Shown here piece by piece: positions 26,377-34,536 of a DNA stretch of 64,000 nt. Origin of the DNA: CALBTQ01 sp036725605. GTDB lineage: Bacteria > Lernaellota > Lernaellaia > Lernaellales > Lernaellaceae. Location of the stretch: contig DAIMDW010000004.1 of NCBI GenBank assembly GCA_036725605.1, forward strand, positions 124,001 through 188,000, in the 5' to 3' direction. Within the stretch, counting starts at the first letter, position 1. The number at the start of each line of letters is the position of its first letter. A program made the translations under genes and the position numbers. The notes below the pieces were generated by a model. The model made no database searches, was not told where the DNA came from, and saw only the letters and a list, made by a program, of their open reading frames with translations.

Positions 26377-29300
26377 CTAGCAGCCGCAACCATCGTCGTC
26401 GTCATCGTCGTCGTCATCGTCATCGGCGCCGCCGGTGTCGTCATCGTCGGTGTCATCGTCATCGGTGTCGTCGTCGTCGGTGTCGTCATCGTCGATGTCG
26501 TCGTCGCCGGTGTCGTCGTCATCGGTGTCGTCGTCGCCGCCGGTGTCGTCATCGGCGCCTTCGTTGACGGTGATGTAATCGGTTTTGGTCACCTCGTAGG
26601 AGCCGTATTCCGTGGTGTAGGTCAGCTTCACCGTGTAGGTGCCGGCGTCATTGTAGGTGTGGGTCGGGCTTTCCTCGGTCGAGGTCTCGCCGTCGCCGAA
26701 GTCCCATTCCACGCCGGTCGGCTCGCAGCCGCCGTACAGAGACGTCAGATCGGTGAAGTTGACATCCAACGGAGCGTCGCCGGTGGTGACGTTGGCCTCG
26801 AAGTCAAGCGTCGGATCGGGGCAGGTGACCACGATGTAGTTGGGTTTGGTCACCGTGCGCGAACCGCCCAGGCCCGTGACGGTCACGGCGACGGAGAAGA
26901 GGCCGGCTTCGTCATAAGTATGGGTGGGGTTCTCGACCGTGGAGGTGGCGCCGTCGCCGAACTCCCACAGGTACCCGGTGATGATGCCCTGGGTTTCCAG
27001 CTCGAAGGCCACTTCCAGCGGAACTTCACCGGTGGTGAGGTCGGCGGTGAAGTCGGCCACCGGCGCGCCGATGCCGATCAACTGCAGGTTGTCGATGCCC
27101 CAGTAGTAATCGTACTGGCCGGTGTAGGTGAACTTGATGCGGACGTCGGCCTGTTCGTCGGCCCACTCGGAGATGTCGAGGTCTTCGACGCCGCTGCGGT
27201 CGCTGCCGGTCCAGTGCACGACTTCGGTCCAGGTCGTGCCGCCGTCGTTGGAGATGTGGATGTAGGCGTTGTCATCGGTGCCGCTGTAGTAGTTGTAGTA
27301 GTGCGAGAAGACCAGGCGGATGTCGTAATAGCCTTCGCAATCGATCGGCTCGGTGATCAGCGCATCGTTCCAGACCACGGAAGAGCCGGTGTAGTCGGAG
27401 TCGGCGATGGCGAACACGCCGTCCCAATTGGAGTTGGAGCGGCCGCCCGGGTTTTCGCTGTTCCAGGTGTAACCGGTGGTGCCGCCGTCGACGATTTCCC
27501 AGGTGTCGGGAATGCCGGATTCGTTGTCATCGAAATCCTCTTCCCAGATGACCATCGGGCCGACGGTCCAGTCGCTGAGTTCGATCGTGTTGGTGTCCTG
27601 GTGACCGAAGGCGTCGGTCGCGCGGACCACGTAGTAGTAGCGAACGAAGTTGGGCAGACCGGAGTCGACGTACTCGGTGCCGGTGATTTCCGCGGTCGGC
27701 GTGGCGAAGGTCTGACCGCCGCTGGTTTCAGCGCGGTAGATCTGATAGCTGATCGGCGGAGTCAGGTCGGTCGCCGCGGCCCAGGTGAGGGTAACTTTGG
27801 TGTCGCCGCCCAGGATGGTCGCCAGACCGGCGAAGGTCGGCGGCTCGGTGTCGGCGGTGGCGGTGTCGGTTTTTTCTTCCGGGCTGCCGGTGCCGTTGTC
27901 CGCGTCGTAGTAGTACAGGGTGATGGTGTCGCCGTCGCTGATGGACAACTGGCCGTTGCCCTCGACCGGCGCGGCGTCGGTCAGCAGGATGCTGCCGAAG
28001 AACGCGCCCATGTCTTCGAACTCGTCGCAGGCGACGGTTTCGCCGGTCGGCTCGGTGTCGCTGTAGATCAACAGGTTGTAGGTGCCCTGACCGGCCAGGT
28101 CGGCGTCGGAGAGCGACAGGTTGGCGGTGTTGCCGTCGCGATAGGCGGTTTTATCCAACCCGATGATGCCGTCGGCGGTCGCGCCGACCAGCAGGTCGTC
28201 TTCGTACGCGCGGTACTGATGACGGGTGATGACCAGGTGGACGTTCTCGACGCTGGTCAGCGCCTCGGAGAAGCTGACCAGGGCCACGCCGTCGGAGCCG
28301 GTGTAGGCTTTGCCGATGATCACGCCGCCCTGGGTCAGGGCCACCAGCGCGCCTTCGACGCCGGCGTCGACTTCAAAGGACAACGAACCGGCGGGGATGA
28401 TCGGCAGGTGCGACACGGAGAATTCCAGCGGTACGCCGGCGTACATTTCGAACGTCGGATCGCCGAACCAGTGGAACTCCTCGATGGCGGTCATGCGATA
28501 CGGATCGCTGGAGTAATGATAGCTCATGTACAGCTTGCCGTATTCGAGCACGATGCCCATGCGCCATTCGGGATCGTTGTCTTTGGTTACCGGCCACTCG
28601 GGTTCATAGGTCGGCCAATGGCTGTCGAGCCAGCCCCAGAACATGCGGTCGTTGCGACCGGAATAGGAGACACGGGTGGAACCGATCAAGCCGACCGCGC
28701 CGCCGTTGGTGTGGCGTTCCCACGATTCGGTGAAGCAGATCGACTTGTTGCCGCCGTCTTTCTTGGTTTCGTCGTCGAACTCGCCGGTCGAACAGTTGAT
28801 CGACCAGACCACGGGCAGCTTGTCGCCGTTGGTCAGGGCATCGACGTCGGTGACTTCGAACGCCGGTTCGCTCCAACCGGTGGGGGCGCCGTGGTCGCGG
28901 TGCGTCAGGAACGCCGTGCCGCCGTTGACGGCCGCGGCGATGTCGGCGGCGTCGCCGTCCCAGGCCAGGTTGGGTTTCTGGATGTCGTCGGGAATTTCGT
29001 AATCACCGTAGGTCCACCACAGCGGCGTCCACTGGTAGGTGGACTGGTTCCAGTACATCGGATTGACGGAGGACTCGGTGAAGTAAATGCGGTGCGGCGT
29101 GAACGGGCTGTCGGGCAGGTATTCGTCGAACCAGCGATAGGCTTCTTCCGTGGTGCGGGCGAAACGCCGCTGGGCTTCGCCGCCGGTGTAATGCTGGAAG
29201 TACGCCGCGTGAACCGAATTGGTGTAGAAGTCGGTGTCGTAAATCGGATCGCGTTCGTAATCGATGATGTCCTGAATGTGATGGTTGGCCTCGGCGAGGG

Positions 29301-30345
29301 TGTCCACGCTGATGCGGCCGCTGTAAATGTCGACCCATTCGTCGCCGCCGTCGACGGTGAAGTAATACCGGTCGGAGGCGGTGCCGTCGTAGGTCGGGCT
29401 GATGAATTCGGCATCGCCGAGCAGCAGCACGAATTCAGGCGCGGGATCCCAGGTGTCGTAGGCGTCCTGGACCCAGGCTTTGATCGCGGCCACACTCGTG
29501 CCGGTATCGTCGGTGGTGTAGACCTCGGTGTCATAGCCCTGGAGGTTTTTCCAATCGGCCAGGGTCTGCGCGGCTTCTTCCATCAGCGGCGGGCAGATGA
29601 TGACGTATTCGGCGCCGTTTTCGCTTTTGCCGCGCGGCATGGCCAGCGGTTCCTGCGAATAGGCGGCGCGGTTCATGGTCAGGTCGTACAAGGCCTGGAA
29701 GCTCTTGGCGCGCTTTTCGGAATGGAACACGCCCTTGCTGCCGGAGAAGGTCACCTTGACGTCCAGGTCCGGGTACAGCAGCGCTTCGCCGCTGAACGGC
29801 CGCACCTGCACCGGGTAGAGGTTAAGGGCGATCATCCGCAGACCGCGCACCACGAAGGGTCCCTCGACGCTGTAGAGACGGCCGGGGAACAGATCGTCGC
29901 TCGCGTAGATCTGGTTGTCGATTTCGAATTCGGGTTCGGGTTCGCCGTAGCATTCCGGCGGCGGAGCCTGCGCGGGCTGGCAGTTGACGTTGGTCAACTT
30001 TTTCACTTTGCCCGCGTCGACTTTCACGTTGACCGTCGCACCCTGGGGCACGGCGATATAACGGGTGAAAACCGGGACTTCCGGCTCACCGGGCATGGAG
30101 TGACGGGCCGCGCCGTGGAAATCGGGCAGATCCCACAACTGATCGTTGAGGGTCGATTCGTGCAAAGCAAAGCGCGGGATGTGCACGCGGAAGGAAAATT
30201 CCTGTGCGTTGTTCGTTTTCGTCACCACCTGGGTCAGTTCGGTGGACAGCGGTCCGTCGATCTTGACCCACTGGGTGCCGGCAAAGGCGGTAGTGACAAC
30301 CAAAACAATGGCGATGGTGAGGGCAAACGCGAGTTTGGTTTTCAT
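26377..30345 (-). CDS. gingipain-like C25 cysteine protease, multi-domain, secreted
   Basis: A 1322-residue exported protein starting MKTKLAFALTIAIVLVVTTA with a cleavable signal peptide (AFA before GTQW). It has a propeptide-like region, then a C25 catalytic domain with HRDHG (catalytic His485) and INCSTGEFD (Cys518); the 33-residue distance equals that in gingipain RgpB. A fibronectin-like region, a MAM-like domain (FDDNESGIPDTWEIV) and two PKD domains follow (WEFGDGATSTVENPTHTYD and WDFGDGETSTEESPTHTY). The end is an Asp/Thr repeat closing in a short Cys-Gly-Cys terminus (DDDGCGC). AAGGGA six bases upstream fixes the start. It is probably a secreted or surface protease. Confidence 0.9.
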   Translation of the reverse strand: MKTKLAFALTIAIVLVVTTAFAGTQWVKIDGPLSTELTQVVTKTNNAQEFSFRVHIPRFALHESTLNDQLWDLPDFHGAARHSMPGEPEVPVFTRYIAVPQGATVNVKVDAGKVKKLTNVNCQPAQAPPPECYGEPEPEFEIDNQIYASDDLFPGRLYSVEGPFVVRGLRMIALNLYPVQVRPFSGEALLYPDLDVKVTFSGSKGVFHSEKRAKSFQALYDLTMNRAAYSQEPLAMPRGKSENGAEYVIICPPLMEEAAQTLADWKNLQGYDTEVYTTDDTGTSVAAIKAWVQDAYDTWDPAPEFVLLLGDAEFISPTYDGTASDRYYFTVDGGDEWVDIYSGRISVDTLAEANHHIQDIIDYERDPIYDTDFYTNSVHAAYFQHYTGGEAQRRFARTTEEAYRWFDEYLPDSPFTPHRIYFTESSVNPMYWNQSTYQWTPLWWTYGDYEIPDDIQKPNLAWDGDAADIAAAVNGGTAFLTHRDHGAPTGWSEPAFEVTDVDALTNGDKLPVVWSINCSTGEFDDETKKDGGNKSICFTESWERHTNGGAVGLIGSTRVSYSGRNDRMFWGWLDSHWPTYEPEWPVTKDNDPEWRMGIVLEYGKLYMSYHYSSDPYRMTAIEEFHWFGDPTFEMYAGVPLEFSVSHLPIIPAGSLSFEVDAGVEGALVALTQGGVIIGKAYTGSDGVALVSFSEALTSVENVHLVITRHQYRAYEDDLLVGATADGIIGLDKTAYRDGNTANLSLSDADLAGQGTYNLLIYSDTEPTGETVACDEFEDMGAFFGSILLTDAAPVEGNGQLSISDGDTITLYYYDADNGTGSPEEKTDTATADTEPPTFAGLATILGGDTKVTLTWAAATDLTPPISYQIYRAETSGGQTFATPTAEITGTEYVDSGLPNFVRYYYVVRATDAFGHQDTNTIELSDWTVGPMVIWEEDFDDNESGIPDTWEIVDGGTTGYTWNSENPGGRSNSNWDGVFAIADSDYTGSSVVWNDALITEPIDCEGYYDIRLVFSHYYNYYSGTDDNAYIHISNDGGTTWTEVVHWTGSDRSGVEDLDISEWADEQADVRIKFTYTGQYDYYWGIDNLQLIGIGAPVADFTADLTTGEVPLEVAFELETQGIITGYLWEFGDGATSTVENPTHTYDEAGLFSVAVTVTGLGGSRTVTKPNYIVVTCPDPTLDFEANVTTGDAPLDVNFTDLTSLYGGCEPTGVEWDFGDGETSTEESPTHTYNDAGTYTVKLTYTTEYGSYEVTKTDYITVNEGADDDTGGDDDTDDDDTGDDDIDDDDTDDDDTDDDDTDDDDTGGADDDDDDDDDDDGCGC
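26388..26556 (-). repeat. 15-bp tandem repeat encoding DDDDT units
   Basis: About ten imperfect units of a 15-bp repeat (plus-strand forms such as gtgtcgtcgtcatcg) encode the acidic C-terminal tail of the C25 protease, ending in an uninterrupted Asp run. Unit-length variation is likely between strains. Confidence 0.85.
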
Positions 30346-30457
30346 GATCCGTCCCTTCGGAGCAATCCAGGTTAATTGCAAAGCAGACCTATATCGGCCT
30401 GCCCCAAAACACAATTATAAACCGACTATTTGTATAAAACAAATTGGTTTAAAGCAA

Positions 30458-30491
30458 CACGCCCACTCGATTAATTATTCGAGTGGGCGTG
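30458..30491 (-). terminator. perfect 13-bp inverted repeat downstream of POR/NADH operon
   Basis: CACGCCCACTCGA (30458-30470) pairs exactly with TCGAGTGGGCGTG (30479-30491) around an 8-base AT loop. It lies 18 bases after the stop of the last operon gene and is a probable transcription end, though the T-tract on the minus strand is poor. Confidence 0.55.
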
Positions 30492-30508
30492 CTCGGTTAC
30501 GCGATGAA

Positions 30509-31234
30509 TCAGCGGCAGTTCGGACAGACGTTCATCGACGTCGGGTCCAGCCCCATTTTTTTGGCGTACACGTCGCGCAGGGCTTCGGGCAGCCAGTAAT
30601 CGCCGCATTTTTCACAGGCGATCATCTTGGTTTTGCGATGCCAGCGCTTGAGCTCGCGTTCGCCGTTTTCGTCTTTGAAGCCGATGCACTGCGTGGGGCA
30701 GACATAGGCGCAGGCGCCGCAGGCGATGCACACCGGGTTTTCCTGATCGAAGGGCGTCACGACCATGCGTTCGGCGCCGCGGCCCTGGAAGGCGATGGCG
30801 CTGACGCCGACGATGTCGGAGCAGGTGCGCACGCACAGACCGCAGAGGATGCAATCCTTGTTGTCGCGCTGCAGCCGCGGATCGGGCTCGGTGATGCCGT
30901 ATTTGGCGGCCAGTTCCCGCACGAAGGGTTCTTCGGGGCAACGGGCGAGCTGCAGGTTGAGCAGCATGCGGCGGTACTTCCGGATTTCGTCGGTTTCGGT
31001 CTGCACGGTGACGGCCTTGCGCACCGGGTAGACGCAGGACGGCACGATCCGTTTGCGCCAACCGTCGTCGACCTCGACGATGCACAGGCGGCACACGCCG
31101 TAGGGTTTGACGTTTTCGTTGTAGCACATGGTGGGGATGTCGATCCGCGCCTGGCGGCACGCTTCCAACAGCGGCGTGTCCTTGGCGACGGTAACTTCCT
31201 TGCCGTTGACGGTAATGGTGATCATCTCGGCCAT
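30509..31234 (-). CDS. 2Fe-2S / 2x4Fe-4S subunit of NADH-linked complex (HydA-N / NuoG-N-like)
   Basis: A 241-residue electron-transfer protein. Residues 5-80 form a plant-type ferredoxin domain with MCYNENVKPYGVCRLCIVEV and a later SCVYP Cys. Two 4Fe-4S motifs follow, CILCGLCVRTC and CIACGACAYVCP. In NuoG and [FeFe]-hydrogenase N-termini a His-Cys3 cluster lies between; here only ARCPEE remains, so that cluster seems lost. The C-terminus has CEKC and CPNC pairs, likely a zinc ribbon. The start at 31234 has AAGGAG inside the end of nuoF (5-base gap). It probably relays electrons between ferredoxin/POR and the NuoF-like flavoprotein. Confidence 0.85.
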   Translation of the reverse strand: MAEMITITVNGKEVTVAKDTPLLEACRQARIDIPTMCYNENVKPYGVCRLCIVEVDDGWRKRIVPSCVYPVRKAVTVQTETDEIRKYRRMLLNLQLARCPEEPFVRELAAKYGITEPDPRLQRDNKDCILCGLCVRTCSDIVGVSAIAFQGRGAERMVVTPFDQENPVCIACGACAYVCPTQCIGFKDENGERELKRWHRKTKMIACEKCGDYWLPEALRDVYAKKMGLDPTSMNVCPNCR

Positions 31235-31239
31235 CGTTC

Positions 31240-33093
31240 TTACTCCTTGACGATAGCATCGAATTTGCAGGACTCGATGCAGGCGCCGCACTTGATGCAC
31301 TTGTCGACGAGAATTTTATGCACGACTTTCTTTTCGCCCTCGATCGCCGCGGAGGGGCACACGCGCTTGCAGGCGCCGCAGGCCGTGCATTTGTCTTCGA
31401 CGATGCGGTAGGTGATCAGCGCTTTGCAGACGCCGGCGGGGCAGCGTTTTTCCTCGATGTGCGTTTTGTACTCGTCGCGGAAGAAGCGAATCGTGGTCAG
31501 CACGGGGTTGGCCGCGGTCTGGCCGAGGGCGCACAGGCTGGCGGCGGAAATGGTTTCGGCGAGTTCCTCGATGAATTCGATGTCGCCGGGGCCGCCCTGG
31601 CCGTCGCAGATTTTCTGCAGAACGTCGCGCATCTGGGCGACGCCTTCGCGGCAGGGCGTGCACTTGCCGCAGCTTTCGTCGGCGAGGAAGGCGGTGAAGT
31701 ACTTGGCGATGTCGACCATGCAGGTGTTCTCGTCCATGACGATCATGCCGCCCGAGCCCATCATCGAGCCGACTTCGTAAAGCTTGTCGAAGTCGACGGG
31801 CAGGTCGAGGTATTCTTCGGGGATGCAGCCGCCGGAGGGTCCGCCGGTCTGCACGGCCTTGAAGCGTTTGCCTTTGGGAATGCCGCCGCCGACGTCGTAG
31901 ACGATTTCGCGCAGCGTGATGCCCATGGGCACTTCGACCAGGCCGGTGTTGGCGATCTTGCCGACCAGCGAGAAGATCTTGGTGCCCGGGCTGCCCTCGG
32001 TGCCGATCTTGAGGTATTCGTCGGCGCCGTCGCGGACGATCAGCGGGACGTTGGCCCAGGTTTCCACGTTGTTGAGGTTGGTCGGCTTGTTGTTCAGCCC
32101 CTGTTCGACGGTGTGGATGAACTTGGCGCGCGGTTCGCCGGGCAGGCCTTCGAGCGAAGCCATCAGGGCGGTGGATTCGCCGCAGACGAAGGCGCCGCCG
32201 CCGCGGTTGATCTGAATGTCGAACGAGAAATCGGTGCCGAAAATGTTGTCGCCCAACAGGCCGTATTCACGCGCCTGATCCAGCGCGACGCGCGCGTTGG
32301 CGACGGCCAGCGGGTATTCGTTGCGCACGTAGATATAGCCCTGGCTGCTGCCGATGGCGTACGCGCCGATGATCATGCCTTCGATCACCGAGTGCGGATT
32401 GCCTTCGAGCAGCGAGCGGTCCATGTACGCGCCCGGGTCGCCTTCGTCGGCGTTGCAGATCACGTAGCGGGGCGTGCCCGGGGCCTTGCGGCAGCTTTCC
32501 CATTTACGGCCGGCGGGGAAACCGCCGCCGCCACGGCCGCGCAGCTTGGACTTTTTGACTTCGTCGATGATCTCCTCGGGCTGCATGGAGCTGAGCGCCT
32601 TGGCCAGACCCTCGTAGCCGCCCAGGGCGATGTAGTCGTCGATCTTGGTCGGGTCCATCACGCCGTTGTTGCCGAAGATGATGCGCTTCTGATTTTTGTA
32701 GAAGGGCACATCGTGTTCGTGCACGATTTTCCGGCCGGTCTGCGGATCGACGTACAACAGACGATCGATGATTTCGTCGCCCAACACGGTTTTCTCGACG
32801 ATCTCGGGAATGTCGTTGGGCATGACCATCTGGTAGAAGATTTTCTTGGGCCGGATCACGACCAGCGTGCCGCGCTCGCAGAAGCCGTGGCAGCCGGTTT
32901 CGCGGAAGTCGACTTTATCGGCCAGGCCCTTGGATTCCAGTTCCTGTTTGAACGCGGCCACGACCGCATCGGCCCCGCACCCTTTGCAGCCGGTGCCGGC
33001 GCAGACGGTGATCGAAGGCTTGTTCGGATCGCGGGAGGCGTTGATTTCATCGCGCAGCCGCCCCAGGGCCTCGAAGCTCGTTAACCTCTCCAT
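31240..33093 (-). CDS. nuoF: NuoF/HydB-like NADH-binding flavoprotein
   Basis: A 617-residue protein of the HydB/NuoF type, which binds FMN and NAD(H). The N-terminal thioredoxin-like 2Fe-2S domain has CAGTGC and CHGFC. The core has RGRGGGGFPAGRKWE and CNADEGDPGAYMDRSLLE for FMN and NADH, a SLBB-like part, and ESCGKCTPCREG for the N3 4Fe-4S cluster. The C-terminal 60 residues add two ferredoxin clusters (CTACGACKRVCP, CIKCGACIESCK). This full architecture is that of bifurcating-hydrogenase HydB and related Bfu flavoproteins. The ATG at 33093 is preferred: AAGGA lies upstream, while the ATG at 33108 has none. Confidence 0.92.
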   Translation of the reverse strand: MERLTSFEALGRLRDEINASRDPNKPSITVCAGTGCKGCGADAVVAAFKQELESKGLADKVDFRETGCHGFCERGTLVVIRPKKIFYQMVMPNDIPEIVEKTVLGDEIIDRLLYVDPQTGRKIVHEHDVPFYKNQKRIIFGNNGVMDPTKIDDYIALGGYEGLAKALSSMQPEEIIDEVKKSKLRGRGGGGFPAGRKWESCRKAPGTPRYVICNADEGDPGAYMDRSLLEGNPHSVIEGMIIGAYAIGSSQGYIYVRNEYPLAVANARVALDQAREYGLLGDNIFGTDFSFDIQINRGGGAFVCGESTALMASLEGLPGEPRAKFIHTVEQGLNNKPTNLNNVETWANVPLIVRDGADEYLKIGTEGSPGTKIFSLVGKIANTGLVEVPMGITLREIVYDVGGGIPKGKRFKAVQTGGPSGGCIPEEYLDLPVDFDKLYEVGSMMGSGGMIVMDENTCMVDIAKYFTAFLADESCGKCTPCREGVAQMRDVLQKICDGQGGPGDIEFIEELAETISAASLCALGQTAANPVLTTIRFFRDEYKTHIEEKRCPAGVCKALITYRIVEDKCTACGACKRVCPSAAIEGEKKVVHKILVDKCIKCGACIESCKFDAIVKE

Positions 33094-33097
33094 CGCA

Positions 33098-33568
33098 CTA
33101 TCCTTCATCCTTGCTGAGTTTATCGATGACTTTGCCTATTTTGGCCGAGGTCGCCTTGCCGTGGTACACGCCGTCGACGACGACCAGCGGGCCCAGGGCG
33201 CAACTGCCGAGGCAGTTGACGGTTTCCAGGGTCCACTTGCGGTCGGCGGACGTTTTGTCCGGCGGCAGGTCGAGCCGGCGCGAGATGGAATCGAGAATGA
33301 CGGGCGCGCCGCGCACGTGGCAGGCGGTGCCCATGCAAACCGAACAGACATGCTCGCCCTTGGGCTCGAGGCTGAAGGCCTTGTAGAAGGTGGCCACGTT
33401 GTAAATGGTGGACATGGGCACGTTGAGTTTTTCGCTGATGTAGTCCAACACTTCGCGCGGCAGGTATTTGAAGACGGCCTGAACGTCCATGAGGATTTGA
33501 ATCAGGGCGCTTTTTTGCGAGCCGTATTTTTCAAGAATCGGATCGACTTTGTTGATTTCCAAACCCAT
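33098..33568 (-). CDS. nuoE: NuoE/HydC-like 2Fe-2S subunit
   Basis: A 156-residue thioredoxin-like ferredoxin subunit. It starts MGLEINKVDPILEKYG and carries the four cluster Cys as CMGTAC and CLGSC with LPREVLDYISEKLNVPMSTI before them, as in NuoE and HydC. It passes electrons between the NuoF-like flavoprotein and other clusters. GGAG lies about eight bases upstream of the ATG at 33568, overlapping the stop of porB. It is followed by nuoF after four bases. The pair NuoE-NuoF is the NAD-reacting module. Confidence 0.93.
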   Translation of the reverse strand: MGLEINKVDPILEKYGSQKSALIQILMDVQAVFKYLPREVLDYISEKLNVPMSTIYNVATFYKAFSLEPKGEHVCSVCMGTACHVRGAPVILDSISRRLDLPPDKTSADRKWTLETVNCLGSCALGPLVVVDGVYHGKATSAKIGKVIDKLSKDEG

Positions 33569-33570
33569 TG

Positions 33571-34536
33571 TTACATCTCCACTTTCGCTTTGAGCTTGGC
33601 CCATTCGTTGCGCACGCGCTCCTGAATCTGCGCGAGCAGCTCTTCCTCTTTCTTCAGGTGACGGAAGCGCCCCTGCTGGAAGAGATAGCCGCCGATTTCG
33701 CGCAGCGGGTCTTCGCTGGTTTTGCGCATCTCGGCCGGGTCGAAGCTGATGGTGTATTTGCCGTTTTCCACTTCGAAGAGCGGAAAGAGGCCGCTTTCCA
33801 CCGCCAGCCGGCCCAGCTTGATGCCCGCGTTGGGATCGCAGCGCCAGCCGGTGGGGCAGGGAGCGAAGATGTGCAACAAGGCCGGTCCGTTGACCTGCGC
33901 GGCTTTCTTGACCTTCTTCATCAGGTCGAAGGGGTAGCTCGGGCAGGCGGTGGCCACGTAGGGCACGCCGTGGGCGACGCCGATTTCGGCGAGGTTCTTC
34001 TTCCAGGTCAACTGACCGGGGACTTCCTTGCCGGCCGGGCTGGTGGTGGTCGAAGCGCCAAGCGGCGTGGCCGAACTGCGCTGGATGCCGGTGTTCATGT
34101 AGGCTTCGTTGTCGTAGCACACATAGAACATGTCGTGGCCGCGTTCGAGCGCGCCCGACAGCGCCTGCAGACCGATGTCGAAGGTGCCGCCGTCGCCGCC
34201 GATGGCCATGACGTAGATTTTTTCGCTGTCGGTGTAGTGACGGCCCTTGCGACGCAGCGCCTTGATGCCGGCCTCGACGCCGGATGCGACGGCCGCCGCG
34301 TTTTCGAAGGCGACGTGAATCCAGGGCACTTCCCAGGCGTTGAAGGGATAGGGACTGGCAATGATCTCCATGCAGCCGGTGGCGTTGCAGACGATCAGAT
34401 TACGGCCGGTGGCCTTGGTGATCTGGCGCAGCATGACGGCCGGAATGCAGCCCTGGCAAGCGCGGTGGCCCTGCGCGAACAGTTCATCCTTCGGCAACAA
34501 CCGGGACGAGAAAACGCCGTAGCCTATTTCATTCAT
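33571..34536 (-). CDS. porB: pyruvate:ferredoxin oxidoreductase beta subunit (TPP-binding)
   Basis: A 321-residue TPP- and cluster-binding subunit of the four-subunit POR. The motif GHRACQGC near the N-terminus and NATGC supply Cys ligands of the 4Fe-4S cluster, with a third Cys in CPTGWRCDP. The TPP/Mg motif is MAIGGDGGTFDIGLQALSGA, followed by YDNEAYMNTG. POR splits pyruvate with CoA to acetyl-CoA, CO2 and reduced ferredoxin. The gene overlaps porA by four bases. Length is typical for PorB (about 310). Confidence 0.94.
   Translation of the reverse strand: MNEIGYGVFSSRLLPKDELFAQGHRACQGCIPAVMLRQITKATGRNLIVCNATGCMEIIASPYPFNAWEVPWIHVAFENAAAVASGVEAGIKALRRKGRHYTDSEKIYVMAIGGDGGTFDIGLQALSGALERGHDMFYVCYDNEAYMNTGIQRSSATPLGASTTTSPAGKEVPGQLTWKKNLAEIGVAHGVPYVATACPSYPFDLMKKVKKAAQVNGPALLHIFAPCPTGWRCDPNAGIKLGRLAVESGLFPLFEVENGKYTISFDPAEMRKTSEDPLREIGGYLFQQGRFRHLKKEEELLAQIQERVRNEWAKLKAKVEM

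Noticed and set aside
26388..26556. Possible CRISPR-like array
   Set aside because: The repeats are in frame, have no unique spacers and encode acidic residues.
26659..30375. A 1238-codon open frame on the plus strand
   Set aside because: It is antisense to the C25 protease, whose domains and catalytic residues are clear. The opposing frame has low-complexity Val/Gly/Asp-rich sequence typical of GC-rich shadow frames.
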